Assembly: GCF_000718785.1 (NCBI RefSeq)
Contig: NZ_JOCA01000025.1
Location: 88,021 to 152,020 of the forward strand
Direction of reading: 5' to 3'
Origin: Streptomyces sp. NRRL WC-3626
Lineage (GTDB): Bacteria; Actinomycetota; Actinomycetes; Streptomycetales; Streptomycetaceae
Length of the DNA: 64,000 nt
Positions 45,669 to 54,931 of the stretch are shown here, one piece after another. The translations under genes and the position numbers were made by a program. The notes under the pieces were generated by a model, which did not search any database, was not told where the DNA came from, and saw only the letters and a list, made by a program, of their open reading frames with translations. The stretch's first letter is position 1. Each line of letters opens with the position of its first letter.

Positions 45669-46667
45669 TCAGGGGCCGTGGTGCCGGCCACCGTCCCCGA
45701 CGAGGGGTTCACGCGCACGGAATGTGCGGCGGTAGGTGTCCGGAGGGAGACCGACCGTGCGGTTGAAGTGCCGGCGCAGCGTCGTGGCGGTACCCATGCC
45801 GGTGGCCGCCGCGACGGCGTCCACGCTGTCGTCCGTGGTCTCCAGCAACTCCTGGGCGCGCCGGATCCGTTGGATCAGCAGCCACCGCAGCGGGGTGGTA
45901 CCGGTCGCCGACCTGAAGTGGCGGCCGAGGTGGCGTGAGCTCATCCGCGCCCGGCGGGCCAGGTCCTCCACGGTCAGCGGCTGGTCGAGCCGTTCCAGTA
46001 CCCAGGGGAGCAGCTCGGCGAGGGGGTGGTGATCCGGGGCGGGCATCGGCGCGGTGATGAACTGCGCCTGCCCGCCGTCCCGGTGGGGCGGCACGACCAG
46101 GCGGCGGGCGACCGCGTTGGCGGTCGCCGAGCCCCGGTCGAGGCGGACGAGGTGCAGGCACAGGTCCATGGCGGCGGCCTTGCCCGCGGAGGAGAGCACG
46201 CTGCCGTTGTCCACGTAGAGGACGTCCGGGTCCACATCGACCTCGGGATGACGGTCCGCCAGCGTCCGGGTGTGCGCCCAGTGCGTGGTCGCACGCAGAC
46301 CGTCCAGCAGGCCGGCGGCGGCCAGTACGAAGGCGCCCGTGCACAGGGACGCCACGCGAGCGCCCGCCGCGTGTGCGGCTCGCACCGCCTCGACGAGGTC
46401 GGCCGGCGGGGCCTCGTCGAGATCGGCCCAGCCGGGGACGATCACGGTGTCGGCCCGGGGGAGCCAGTCGAGTCCGCGATCGGGCTCGATCAGGAAGCGG
46501 CCGGTCCGCACCGGGCCGGGCCCGCAGACGAGGAGGCGGTACCAAGGACCCGTCACGCCGTCCGGAGCGGAGCCGAAGACCTCGTGCGCCAGGGACAGTT
46601 CGAAAGGGAGCATCCCGTCGGTGACGGCCAGGGCGACAGTGTCCATGTCGGAAAGTGTACGGGTCAT
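45669..46667 (-). CDS. GlxA-type AraC-family transcriptional regulator
   Basis: A 332-aa protein: an N-terminal DJ-1/PfpI-like class I glutamine amidotransferase fold (about 8-190, with ASLCTGAFVLAAAGLLDG carrying the nucleophile-elbow cysteine C109 that usually lacks full activity in regulators) and a C-terminal AraC helix-turn-helix pair (about 220-320, DLARRARMSSRHLGRHF). It is divergent from the reductase-like gene at 46756 and may regulate it. ATG 46667 is used; ATG 46646 is possible. Confidence 0.92.
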   Translation of the reverse strand: MTRTLSDMDTVALAVTDGMLPFELSLAHEVFGSAPDGVTGPWYRLLVCGPGPVRTGRFLIEPDRGLDWLPRADTVIVPGWADLDEAPPADLVEAVRAAHAAGARVASLCTGAFVLAAAGLLDGLRATTHWAHTRTLADRHPEVDVDPDVLYVDNGSVLSSAGKAAAMDLCLHLVRLDRGSATANAVARRLVVPPHRDGGQAQFITAPMPAPDHHPLAELLPWVLERLDQPLTVEDLARRARMSSRHLGRHFRSATGTTPLRWLLIQRIRRAQELLETTDDSVDAVAAATGMGTATTLRRHFNRTVGLPPDTYRRTFRAREPLVGDGGRHHGP

Positions 46668-46755
46668 GTCGTTCCCGACACTCGTGCGAGCCCGATCCCC
46701 CCGCGAGGATGGTCACGACGAAGCCGAACGGATCATTCGAGCGAGGGAAGCATCC

Positions 46756-47793
46756 ATGACGACGGGGACCAAGGTCGCGGTGTACGGCGCGTACGGACAC
46801 ACCGGGCGGTTCGTGGTGCGCGAGCTGCGGCGGCGCGGGTTCGTCCCGGTGCTCTCCGGCCGCGACACCGACAAGCTGAAGGAACTGGCGTACGGGACCC
46901 GGCTGCACGCCCGCCCGGCGTCGGTCGACGACTCGGCCTCGCTCGACCGGGCGCTGGCCGGCGCGGCGGCGGTGATCAACTGCGCCGGTCCCTTCGCCAC
47001 GACGGCCGCGCCGGTGATCGAGGCGGCCTTGCGAGCGGGCATCCCCTATGTGGACGTGGCCGCCGAGATCGAGGCCAACGCCGACACCTTCGCGCACTTC
47101 GCCGACCGGGCCCGGGCGGCCGGAGCGGTGGTCGTTCCCGCGATGGCCTTCTACGGAGGCCTCGGTGACCTGCTGATCACCACGGCGATGGGCGACTGGA
47201 CGGCCGCCGACGAGGCGCACGTCGCCTACGGGCTGAGCGGTTGGCACCCCACGGCCGGGACACGCACCGCGGGGGTGGTCTCCCGGGAGCGGCGGGACGG
47301 CCGCAGCGTCCGCTACCGGAACGGACGGCTGGAGTACCACCGGGACGACCTGCCCACCCTGGAATGGCCCTTCCCCGCCCCCATGGGGCCCCGGACCGTC
47401 ATCGGGGAGTTCACGATGACCGACGTCGTCACCGTCCCCAGCCACCTGTCCATCCCCGAAGTGCGGACGTACATGACGGTCGAGGCGGCGCGGGACATCG
47501 CGGCCCCGGACACCCCGGCACCGTCCGCGGCCGACGAGCGCGGACGCTCCGGGCAGACCTTCCTCGTCGACGCTCTCGTCCGCACCGGCTCCGGTGAACG
47601 GCGTGCCGCAGCGAGGGGCAGGGACATCTACGCCGTCACCGCGCCGCTCGCGGTCGAGGCGCTCGACCGGATCCTCACGGGGCGGACCAGGACGACCGGA
47701 GTCGCGTCCGCCGGCGAGATCTTCGACGCTCCCGACTTCCTGCGCGCACTGTCCCCGCACATCGACCTGGAGGTGTACGAGGCGCGCCCGTAG
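46756..47793 (+). CDS. Saccharopine dehydrogenase-like/trans-acting enoyl reductase-like protein
   Basis: A 345-aa Rossmann-fold protein with nucleotide-binding VYGAYGHTGRFVVREL at residues 9-24 and the VINCAGPFATTAAPVIEAALRAG pattern near 75, both typical of the saccharopine dehydrogenase-like group that includes mycobacterial trans-acting enoyl reductases. The substrate is unknown. GAGGGAAG precedes the ATG. Its divergent neighbour is an AraC-type regulator. Confidence 0.87.
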   Translation: MTTGTKVAVYGAYGHTGRFVVRELRRRGFVPVLSGRDTDKLKELAYGTRLHARPASVDDSASLDRALAGAAAVINCAGPFATTAAPVIEAALRAGIPYVDVAAEIEANADTFAHFADRARAAGAVVVPAMAFYGGLGDLLITTAMGDWTAADEAHVAYGLSGWHPTAGTRTAGVVSRERRDGRSVRYRNGRLEYHRDDLPTLEWPFPAPMGPRTVIGEFTMTDVVTVPSHLSIPEVRTYMTVEAARDIAAPDTPAPSAADERGRSGQTFLVDALVRTGSGERRAAARGRDIYAVTAPLAVEALDRILTGRTRTTGVASAGEIFDAPDFLRALSPHIDLEVYEARP

Positions 47794-47890
47794 CCGCCAC
47801 CACACCCTTCGGCATCGTCGGGCCGCCGGGCAGACGCGCAGTTGGAGGTTGTGGCCCTGGCGGCCGCTGACAGCGGGTGTACCGATCCCG

Positions 47891-49960
47891 TCAGCCGATG
47901 GGATCGGCCACGATGAGCTGGAACCCCGTGAAGGCCAGCTTCACGGTGTTGCGACGGGCATCGACGGTTCCGAGCGAGGCGCCGCTGAACGGGTCGGTCA
48001 AGCGGTATCTGCTCCGCTCCAGACCCCGCAACTCGACCGTCCCGTCCCATCGAGGGGCGTAGAACGCGAAGTGCAGGGCCGCCCCCTTGGCCACGACATG
48101 CGCCTCGGGCTTGTCGAAACCGATGTCGTACAGATCGCCCCGGTACTCGCCGGTGGGCAGCATGTTCTCCTCGTACAGGTTCACCCACCGGCGCCAGAGG
48201 ATCTCTCTCTCCGGCGTGAGTACGATGCCGTCGTCCGGGCCCGCCGGGTAGGTGAACTTGGTCGACAGGACGGCTCCCACACCGTAGCTGGAGGCGAAGT
48301 CGTCGCCGTTGTCGCTCAGTTCGACATGGTCGCCGGCGTAACTGCCGCCCTCGCCCATCAGCGCCTTCATCGTCTTGCCCTTAGTCCGGACCTGGTAGGA
48401 CGACAGCGGGTCCGAGCTTGGATACTGGTCGGTGTAGGGCAGGTTGTGGAAGGCGAAGGCGGTGCCGCAGGGGCACAGCTCGACGACCGCGTCGCGGTTC
48501 ACGTCGTGCGCGGCCTCGTGCACCGCCTTCCAGAACAGGGCCAGCCCCTCGGTCGATTCCTCGGGGCGGGCGTGCCCGTGTGCCGGGTTGTGACAGGGGG
48601 CGACCGCGTTGAGGTGCTGGCCGTCGATCTTGAGTCCCTCGTAGCCCCAGTCGCCGATGAACTTCCTTACCTGGGCGACGAAGTAGTCCACGGTCGGCCG
48701 GTACGCCGGGCACAGTGTCCAGGCGTCCCACCAGCTCACTCGCTGCTTGTTGCCGTCGCGGTCCAGCAGCAGCATGTCGGGGTGGTCCCGGTAGAGGTTG
48801 CTCTCAGGGTCCGCTGCCAGGGGTGCCCACCACAGACGCGGCCGCAGGCCGGCGTCCCGGATCTGCCCCGTGAAGGCGCGCATGTCCGATTCGCCCCGCG
48901 GGAACTTCTGCGGGTTGAGGTCCCAGTCACCCTCGTTGGTCTGCCAACCGTCGTCGAGCACAGCCCACTTGAGGCCGACCTCACGCACCTTGGGGAGGGT
49001 GCCGATGACCTGCTCGACGGTGAAGTCGCGCTCGTAACCCCAGGCGCACCAGACGGGCTCCACGGCGGGCCCGAGCGTTCTGGGCGCGCGCTGGCCTACG
49101 TCACTCATGTAGTCGCGATAACGCTGGAGCGGCACGAAGTGGTCACCCGGGAGAGCTGTCAGGAACGTGGTGTCCGTCGTGAGATGGCGGCCGGGCTTCA
49201 AGATCACAGGGGTGTCGCCCTCGACGGCCAGGCTCGCTCCGTCCGCCGTTCTGCGAACCGGCAGGCGCAGCATCCTGGCCACGGGTTCGACGGGCCCGAC
49301 GGAGAGGCCGGCGCCCGGGCGCCACACGGATACCAACGGGGTGCCGCCGCCGTAGTCGGAGGCGTCCATCCCGAGCGAGTTCTCCTGGCGGAACCCCTCG
49401 GTCATCGGCCGCACCCAGTCGCGGCGGTCCTCATGCGTCGTGCCCGAGAAGGTGTAGAAGCCGCGGGGGCTCTCCAGGAGTACGTGGGCTCCGCTGCGCC
49501 ACCCGGTGACGGCCAGGTCGGCGCCGGACGCGTTGGTGTAGGTCACCTTCATGACGATCATCCCGGTCAGACGCCGGAAGGAGGTCAGCTCCAGCGTCTT
49601 CCGTACGCCGGTCAGGGATTCGCCCCAGACGGTCACCTGGACGCCTGCGCCGTGCAGGGCATGCCTGGTCCTGCGGACCTTGTGCCTGCGGTAGGCGAAC
49701 TCGTCGATCGTCGTGTCGCTCAGGAGAAGGGCCTCGCCGGCGTCGAAGCGCGTCACGTCGACGCCTTCCAACGCCACCCGGCTGCGCAGTCGGTCGTCGA
49801 ACTCCAAGGTGATGGACGTGTCGCCGACCCCGACGACATCGGGATCACGGTTCGGAGCGGCGGCCGCGGCTGTGGCGTCGCCGGCCACGGCGGGGAAGGC
49901 GGCCAGGCCGGCACCCCCCAGCGCCACCTTCAGTACGCTTCGCCGGTTCATATCCGTCAT
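47891..49960 (-). CDS. Secreted GH36-type alpha-galactosidase/alpha-N-acetylgalactosaminidase
   Basis: A 689-aa exported glycosidase. The signal region MTDMNRRSVLKVALGG contains NRRSVLK, a Tat-like motif, and ends near AAAAA at 35. An N-terminal beta-sandwich (about 40-290) leads to a TIM barrel with WAVLDDGWQTNEGDW, the nucleophile Asp in LKIDGQH near 445 and the acid/base Asp in PSSDP near 516, in GH36 order. It would remove alpha-linked galactose or GalNAc outside the cell. It is divergent from the GntR gene and close to sugar-phosphate genes, so it belongs to the same module. The substrate is inferred from the AgaS-like and aldolase neighbours. Confidence 0.85.
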   Translation of the reverse strand: MTDMNRRSVLKVALGGAGLAAFPAVAGDATAAAAAPNRDPDVVGVGDTSITLEFDDRLRSRVALEGVDVTRFDAGEALLLSDTTIDEFAYRRHKVRRTRHALHGAGVQVTVWGESLTGVRKTLELTSFRRLTGMIVMKVTYTNASGADLAVTGWRSGAHVLLESPRGFYTFSGTTHEDRRDWVRPMTEGFRQENSLGMDASDYGGGTPLVSVWRPGAGLSVGPVEPVARMLRLPVRRTADGASLAVEGDTPVILKPGRHLTTDTTFLTALPGDHFVPLQRYRDYMSDVGQRAPRTLGPAVEPVWCAWGYERDFTVEQVIGTLPKVREVGLKWAVLDDGWQTNEGDWDLNPQKFPRGESDMRAFTGQIRDAGLRPRLWWAPLAADPESNLYRDHPDMLLLDRDGNKQRVSWWDAWTLCPAYRPTVDYFVAQVRKFIGDWGYEGLKIDGQHLNAVAPCHNPAHGHARPEESTEGLALFWKAVHEAAHDVNRDAVVELCPCGTAFAFHNLPYTDQYPSSDPLSSYQVRTKGKTMKALMGEGGSYAGDHVELSDNGDDFASSYGVGAVLSTKFTYPAGPDDGIVLTPEREILWRRWVNLYEENMLPTGEYRGDLYDIGFDKPEAHVVAKGAALHFAFYAPRWDGTVELRGLERSRYRLTDPFSGASLGTVDARRNTVKLAFTGFQLIVADPIG

Positions 49961-50326
49961 GTCGAGCTCTCTTTCGGCAATGTCAGGCGGCTTCGGGCTC
50001 GCCGTGCGTCAGCTGGACGGGTGGACGACGTGCGTCGGCGTGCTCGCGACCGGGCGGGCCGTCCGCGTGCAGCGGAAGTGCGACATCCGGTCTCTGATTG
50101 GTCTGCGGTCGGACACCGGGCTGAGCCGCGGTGGCGCACACGGGATCGCTGAGAGCCCCACCACGTGTCGGAGCGCTCACCGAGGGTCGTCATGACTCGA
50201 CATCGACGTCGACGGTGGCAGCGGGATGGTATCCCGAGTGGCATGCTGTGAGAACGTAGGTGGTATGCGAGTGGCATGTCAATGGTTCAACGGCGGGACT
50301 GGTGAGGAAACCGGTATGCTTCTGGT
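49961..50326. promoter_or_regulatory. Divergent regulatory spacer between the GH36 and GntR genes
   Basis: 366 bp without a supportable gene. The half next to the GntR gene (50227-50329) holds three copies of a TGGTAT...TGGCATG element, listed separately. The other half shows no clear site. Confidence 0.55.
50227..50278. promoter_or_regulatory. Two direct copies of a TGGTAT-N-GAGTGGCATG element
   Basis: Copy 1 (50227-50245) reads TGGTATCCCGAGTGGCATG and copy 2 (50261-50278) TGGTATGCGAGTGGCATG, 34 bp apart. The paired TGG(T/C)AT half-sites suggest binding sites for the HutC-type regulator encoded just downstream. Confidence 0.55.
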
Positions 50327-50329
50327 ATG
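50313..50329. promoter_or_regulatory. Operator overlapping the GntR start codon
   Basis: GGTATGCTTCTGGTATG, two GGTATG half-sites with a 5-bp gap. The second half contains the ATG start of the regulator (50327). Its first 14 bases recur as the exact reverse complement at 51441-51454 upstream of the operon. This supports autoregulation. Confidence 0.65.
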
Positions 50330-51115
50330 ACCGATGCGAGAACGCCGATGCCCAGGGGCCTGTTCGCCGACGACGTCCTCCCGCTGTACGAGCGCACAGC
50401 CGCGCGGCTGCTCGAGGACCTGCGCGCGGCCGCTGCCCGCCCCGGTGACCGGCTGCCCTCCGAGCGCGCGCTGACCACTCGGTACGAAGTCTCGCGCGTG
50501 ACACTGCGAGCCGCCCTCGCCCAGTTGGAGTCGCGAGGCATCGTGCGGCCGTCTTCGTCGCGCGGGTGGTTCGTCGCCGAGCCCGGCCTGTTCCCCGATG
50601 CCGCGGCGGCGTCCACCTCGACGGCCCCCCAGGTCCAGGGTTTCGCCGACTACGCCCAGGCCAACGGCCTGACGACGGCCGGCAAGGTGCTCTCCGCCAC
50701 CGTTCGCCCGGCCACGGTGTCCGAGGCCGAAGAGCTCCGGATCGCCCCGGGCGCCGACCTCTTCGACCTCCACCGGCTGCGCTTCCTCGACGGCCTGCTG
50801 GTGGTGCTCGAGCACAACCGGCTCCCGTTGGCGGCCTGCCCGGCCCTGGCCGACACCGACTTCAGCAGTGCCTCGCTGTACGCCACCCTGCGTGCCGCGG
50901 ACCCGCCGCAACTGCCTCGCGTCGCCGACTACTCCGTCGAGGCCCGCCACCCGACGGCGCGGGAGATCGAGTTGTTCGAGATCGGCGACACCATGCCGAT
51001 GCTCGTCGCGACCCAGTTGACGTCCAACCAGGACGCCCGCCCGATCGAACTGACCGTCCAGGTCTACCGAGGGGATCGCTACCGATTCCGGGCCTCCATC
51101 ACCAACCAGGGCTGA
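50327..51115 (+). CDS. GntR-family (HutC subfamily) transcriptional regulator
   Basis: A 262-aa regulator with an N-terminal winged helix (about 20-85, PGDRLPSERALTTRYEVSRVTLRAALAQLE) and a C-terminal UTRA ligand domain (about 105-255, ending ELTVQVYRGDRYRFRA). HutC/UTRA regulators often bind amino-sugar phosphates (for example NagR, DasR), which fits the downstream AgaS-like and kinase genes. The start codon overlaps an operator repeat and no ribosome binding site is close, so translation may be leaderless. It is divergent from the GH36 gene. Confidence 0.92.
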   Translation: MTDARTPMPRGLFADDVLPLYERTAARLLEDLRAAAARPGDRLPSERALTTRYEVSRVTLRAALAQLESRGIVRPSSSRGWFVAEPGLFPDAAAASTSTAPQVQGFADYAQANGLTTAGKVLSATVRPATVSEAEELRIAPGADLFDLHRLRFLDGLLVVLEHNRLPLAACPALADTDFSSASLYATLRAADPPQLPRVADYSVEARHPTAREIELFEIGDTMPMLVATQLTSNQDARPIELTVQVYRGDRYRFRASITNQG

Positions 51116-51136
51116 CTGATCACCGCAGGGCCTTCG

Positions 51137-51181
51137 CACCGGCCCCGCTGCCGCCGGCATCCGCGCGCAGCGGGGCCGGTG
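51137..51181 (+). terminator. Hairpin terminator of the GntR gene
   Basis: CACCGGCCCCGCTG (51137-51150) and CAGCGGGGCCGGTG (51168-51181) give a perfect 14-bp stem starting 21 bp after the stop codon. Confidence 0.75.
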
Positions 51182-51440
51182 CCATCTCGTGCTCGCGTAC
51201 GCGAAGCAGGGCGCCGGCGTCGATGAAGCGCGCTGCCCGCGCGCAACAGCCGCAGAGACTGCCGACGAGCGGTCCGCGGACCGAGGACTCCGCGCCGGTT
51301 CGGCGCCGCGCGAAGCCGCGCGCAGCGACCCCTCGATGACGTCGGCTTCCGGCGGGACGGGCCGCTTGTGCCGGCCACAGCCCACTGCGCTCGAGGACGG
51401 CCGCCCGGCCGGCGAGGAACCGTAGCGTCGGCCGTCAAAG

Positions 51441-51454
51441 ACCAGAAGCATACC
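51441..51454. promoter_or_regulatory. Operator copy upstream of the sugar-phosphate operon
   Basis: ACCAGAAGCATACC, the exact reverse complement of 50313-50326. It ends 11 bp before the -35 hexamer of the operon promoter. It probably binds the GntR regulator. Confidence 0.65.
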
Positions 51455-51465
51455 AGTAGGGCCTA

Positions 51466-51494
51466 TTGACCACTCCGCATAGGACCACTACTGT
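51466..51494 (+). promoter_or_regulatory. Candidate promoter of the sugar-phosphate operon
   Basis: TTGACC (51466-51471)-N17-TACTGT (51489-51494). Two direct GGACCACT/TGACCACT elements (51468-51474 and 51482-51489) fall within it and may be operator half-sites. Confidence 0.5.
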
Positions 51495-51732
51495 CCCACT
51501 CGAACTCCGGCCCATCGAGGTGATGGTGCTCGAAACGCACATGCGGCAAGGGGTGGGCGATGCACAGCCCGTTGGACGAGGTGCTCCGACGCCGACAGGC
51601 CGGACGGCCGCAGTGCGCCATCACGGTCGCATGTGGTCTGCCACCGGACCGCGTGGTTCTCGGCGGAAACCACCTCTGCGACGCACCGCGCGACCACGGC
51701 CGCGCTCTCCATCCGAACCAGAAGGAGCACGT

Positions 51733-52899
51733 GTGACCACGCTCCCCGGCGCGCTGTCCGTCGGCGACGGCGCTGCCCACACCGTCCGTGAGATCGCCCA
51801 GCAGCCGGCCCTGTGGAGGGAGGTCGACCGGGCCGTCACGGCCTCCCGGGCATCGCTGGACGCGTTCCTGCGTCCGCTCATGGCACGCGGCGACCTGCGC
51901 GTGGTGCTCACGGGTGCCGGCACATCCGCGTTCGCGGGACAGGTGCTCCAGCCGGCCCTGACCCGGCGCCTGGGGCGGCGCGTCGACGCGGTCCCCACCA
52001 CGGACCTCGTCGCCGACCCGCGCGGTTGCCTCGCCGAGGACCTGCCGACACTGCTGGTGTCCTTCGCGAGGTCGGGTGACAGTCCGGAGTCCGTGGCCGC
52101 CACCGCCCTGGCCGACCAGGTCCTCTCCGAGGTGCATCACCTCGTGATCACCTGCAACGAGCGGGGCCGGCTGGCGCGCGACCACGGCGAGCGGCCTCGG
52201 TCCCATGTGCTGCTGATGCCGGCCGCGTCCAACGACCGCGGCTTCGCCATGACGTCGAGCTTCACGTGCATGACGCTCGCGGCGCTGCTGGCCCTGGGCG
52301 GCGACGCGTACGACGGGGTCGCCGAACGCCTGGCCCGGGCAGCCGAGTCGGTCATCGAGGCCGGCGCCGTCGACCGCACCGTCGGCCCCCTGGTGGACCG
52401 GGATCCCGGGCGCATCGTCTTCCTCGGCAGCGGCCCGCTGAAGGGTCTCGCCGAGGAGTCGGCGCTGAAGGTGCTCGAGCTCACCGGCGGGACGCTCACG
52501 GCCGTCGGGGAGTCCTCGCTGGGCTTCCGGCACGGCCCCAAGGCGGTGCTCGACGAACGCTCCGTCGTCATCGTGTACCTGTCGAACGATACGTACACCC
52601 GCCGCTACGACCAGGACATCGTCGCGGAACTGCGCGGAGATCTTCCCGCCGGCAGTGTCGTCACGGTTTCCGCGGACGGCTCCGGCACGGGAACGGAGAG
52701 CGGAGCCGCCGACGGCTGGCCGCTGCCCGGCCTCCACGACGTCGAGGATGTCGCCCTGGCACTGCCGGCCGTGGTGTACGCCCAGCTCATCGCGCTGCGC
52801 GCCTCCCTGCGCCAGGGCCTGCGGCCCGACAACCCGTTCCCCTCGGGCGAGGTCAACCGCGTGGTGCGGGGCGTGACCCTGCACTCCCTGCAGAACTGA
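51733..52899 (+). CDS. SIS-domain sugar isomerase/deaminase (AgaS-like)
   Basis: A 388-aa protein with two SIS domains (about 45-190 and 215-370). The first has LRVVLTGAGTSAFAGQVL and SFARSGDSPESV, the second has GRIVFLGSGPLKGLAEESALKVLELT and SLGFRHGPKAVL. The order and spacing match AgaS-type galactosamine-6-phosphate isomerases rather than GlmS, because no glutaminase domain is present. It would convert an amino-sugar phosphate to a ketose phosphate. GTG 51733 follows GAAGGAGCAC. It is the first gene of the operon. Confidence 0.87.
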   Translation: MTTLPGALSVGDGAAHTVREIAQQPALWREVDRAVTASRASLDAFLRPLMARGDLRVVLTGAGTSAFAGQVLQPALTRRLGRRVDAVPTTDLVADPRGCLAEDLPTLLVSFARSGDSPESVAATALADQVLSEVHHLVITCNERGRLARDHGERPRSHVLLMPAASNDRGFAMTSSFTCMTLAALLALGGDAYDGVAERLARAAESVIEAGAVDRTVGPLVDRDPGRIVFLGSGPLKGLAEESALKVLELTGGTLTAVGESSLGFRHGPKAVLDERSVVIVYLSNDTYTRRYDQDIVAELRGDLPAGSVVTVSADGSGTGTESGAADGWPLPGLHDVEDVALALPAVVYAQLIALRASLRQGLRPDNPFPSGEVNRVVRGVTLHSLQN

Positions 52900-52948
52900 T
52901 CGAAGGCATCGAGGGCGCGGATCGAGGGCGCCGGACGGAGGTACGACG

Positions 52949-53941
52949 ATGTTCCTGGGTGTCGACGGCGGCGGTACGAAGACCGCGTTCTGCCTGGTCG
53001 ACCGGTCCGGACGGATGGTGGCGCGAGCGCAGGCGGCAAGTTCGTACTACTTCTCCCACGGCATCGGGCTCGTCGGACGGGTGCTGAAGGAAGGCGTCGA
53101 CGCCGTCTGCGCGGCGGCCGAACTGCCCCCGGCCGACATCGAGTACGCCTTCTTCGGCCTGCCCGGTCACGGGGAGGCGGCTCACGATCTGCCCACGCTG
53201 AACGCCGCACCGCGAGCGGTGCTCGGGCACGACCGCTACGCGTGCGACAACGACATGGTCTGCGGCTGGGCGGGCTCGCTCGGCGCGGTCGACGGCATCA
53301 ACGTCATCAGCGGCACCGGCTCGATGACCTACGGCGAGCGGTCGGGCCGGGGTGTACGCGTCGGCGGCTGGAGCGAGATGTTCGGCGACGAGGGATCGGC
53401 GCACTGGATCGCGGTCCGAGGCCTCAACGCCTTCTCGCGGATGAGCGACGGACGGCTCCCCGAGGGCCCGCTGGCCGAGGTGCTCCGGCGCCACCTCGAT
53501 CTCGCGTCCGGCCTCGACCTGATCGACGTCGTCCACAACCGTTGGCAGGGCGACCGGGGCCGGATCGCCGCACTCAGCCGCTCGGTGACCGAGGCGGCGG
53601 CTCTCGGCGACGAGGTCTGCGCGGCGATCCTCGCCGACGCCGGCCGGGAACTCGCCCTGCTCGTCGACGTCACCCGCGAGCGGCTGGAGTTCGGCCCGGA
53701 CGAGGCCGTCCCGGTCTCCTACTCCGGTGGCACCTTCGGCGCCGCCATGGTGCTGGAGGCGTTCACCACCGCACTGAAGAGCGGTTTCGCCGGCTACGAC
53801 CTGCGACGTCCCCTGTACGAGCCTGTCGTAGGAGCTGCCCTGTACGCGGCGAAACTCGCCGGAACCCCGCTCGACCGGCCCGCGCTCGACGCGCTGCGCA
53901 CGGCCTTCGGATCCCCCGCCTCAGGAGAGGACGACCGATGA
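52949..53941 (+). CDS. BadF/NAGK-family sugar kinase
   Basis: A 330-aa ASKHA-fold kinase. The phosphate-1 loop VDGGGTKTAFCLV is at residues 4-16, the NVISGTGSMTYG phosphate-2 loop near 112, and GGWSEMFGDEGSAHWIA near 133. These match N-acetylglucosamine kinase-like members of the BadF/BadG ATPase family. It probably phosphorylates the imported sugar at C6. GGACGGAGG lies upstream. Its stop overlaps the transporter start. Confidence 0.87.
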   Translation: MFLGVDGGGTKTAFCLVDRSGRMVARAQAASSYYFSHGIGLVGRVLKEGVDAVCAAAELPPADIEYAFFGLPGHGEAAHDLPTLNAAPRAVLGHDRYACDNDMVCGWAGSLGAVDGINVISGTGSMTYGERSGRGVRVGGWSEMFGDEGSAHWIAVRGLNAFSRMSDGRLPEGPLAEVLRRHLDLASGLDLIDVVHNRWQGDRGRIAALSRSVTEAAALGDEVCAAILADAGRELALLVDVTRERLEFGPDEAVPVSYSGGTFGAAMVLEAFTTALKSGFAGYDLRRPLYEPVVGAALYAAKLAGTPLDRPALDALRTAFGSPASGEDDR

Positions 53942-54876
53942 ACAACGGTACGAGAAGCTGGATCCTGTACGCATCGCTGCTGGTCCTGTTCTGGGGTGTA
54001 TGGGGCGCCTTCTCCAGCGAGCCGAACAGCAGGTACGGCTACCCCAACGAGATGATCTACGTCATCTGGGCCTTCACGATGCTCATCCCCGCGTACTTCG
54101 CGATGCGCGGCAACAAGTTCGACCGCCGGCCGATCGCCGCGATGTACGGGCTGATCGCGGGACTGACCGGCGCCGGCGGACAGTTGCTGCTGTTCCAGGC
54201 GCTCGCCGACGGCCCGGCGTACCTGATCTTCCCTCTGGTGTCACTCTCCCCGGTGATCACCGTCCTCATGGCGACGGTCCTGCTGCGCGAGCGCATCACC
54301 CGCCTCGCTGTCGTGGGCGTGGTGGCGGCACTGACATCGATCGTGCTGCTCAGCATTCCCAGCGGCGGGGGCGACTCCGACGCGCACGGCCCGTGGCTGC
54401 CGCTGGCCGTCCTGATCTGCGTCGCCTGGGGTGTACAGGCGTTCTGCATGCGCAAGGCCGCACTCGTCGGGGTCAACGACGCGACAACCTTCGGGTGGAT
54501 GACCATCAGCGGACTGCTGCTGGTACCGGTGGCGGTCGCGGTCATGGGCGGCTTCCCGTCCGGTGCCCCCTGGCAGGCGCCGGCACTCACCGCCGTCACC
54601 CAGGTCCTCAACGCGGTCGGCGCCCTGTTCCTGGTCATGGCGTTCAGCCGGGGCAAGGCCACGGTGGTCGCCCCCGTCACCAACGCACTGGCCCCGGTTC
54701 TGACCATCGTGCTGTCCCTGGCGGTCTATCAGACGCTGCCCAGCGTGTGGGCCGGCATCGGCATCGTGCTCGCCCTCGCGGGCTCGACCCTGATGGTCTA
54801 CAGCGACGAGAAGAGCGGCGAGAGCTCCGTGGCACCGGGTGCGGCCGACGGTGACGTGAGTCCCGCCATGCGGTAG
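53938..54876 (+). CDS. EamA/DMT-superfamily transporter
   Basis: A 312-aa membrane protein with ten hydrophobic segments in two EamA halves (about 5-140 and 155-290). This superfamily exports or imports small metabolites, including sugars in some members. It overlaps the kinase gene by four bases and is followed by the aldolase, so it seems devoted to the sugar pathway and may replace the usual ABC or PTS uptake system. Direction and substrate cannot be read from the sequence. Confidence 0.85.
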   Translation: MNNGTRSWILYASLLVLFWGVWGAFSSEPNSRYGYPNEMIYVIWAFTMLIPAYFAMRGNKFDRRPIAAMYGLIAGLTGAGGQLLLFQALADGPAYLIFPLVSLSPVITVLMATVLLRERITRLAVVGVVAALTSIVLLSIPSGGGDSDAHGPWLPLAVLICVAWGVQAFCMRKAALVGVNDATTFGWMTISGLLLVPVAVAVMGGFPSGAPWQAPALTAVTQVLNAVGALFLVMAFSRGKATVVAPVTNALAPVLTIVLSLAVYQTLPSVWAGIGIVLALAGSTLMVYSDEKSGESSVAPGAADGDVSPAMR

Positions 54877-54931
54877 CCCCGAGCACCCGAACCGACCGTC
54901 GAAGCAACAGGAAAGCGAGGGGAACACCCCC

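Larger units (their letters stand above)
51116..51732. other. Gap between the GntR gene and the SIS operon
   Basis: 617 bp. It holds the GntR terminator (51137-51181), the operator copy at 51441 and the promoter at 51466, then a leader of about 230 bases before the SIS start. The leader contains GTGG-TCTG-CCAC (51633-51644) and GTGGTT-N9-AACCAC (51653-51673), which may be further operators. The stretch 51182-51430 shows no gene. Confidence 0.5.

Noticed and set aside
47594..50152. Long plus-strand open frame opposite the GH36 gene
   Set aside because: Overlaps a clear glycosidase and lacks coding character of its own.
51441..51489. DasR-type (dre) site
   Set aside because: The GGTC/GACC halves are reminiscent of dre, but no AGTGGTCTAGACCACT-like palindrome is present; the local GntR regulator is the simpler candidate.
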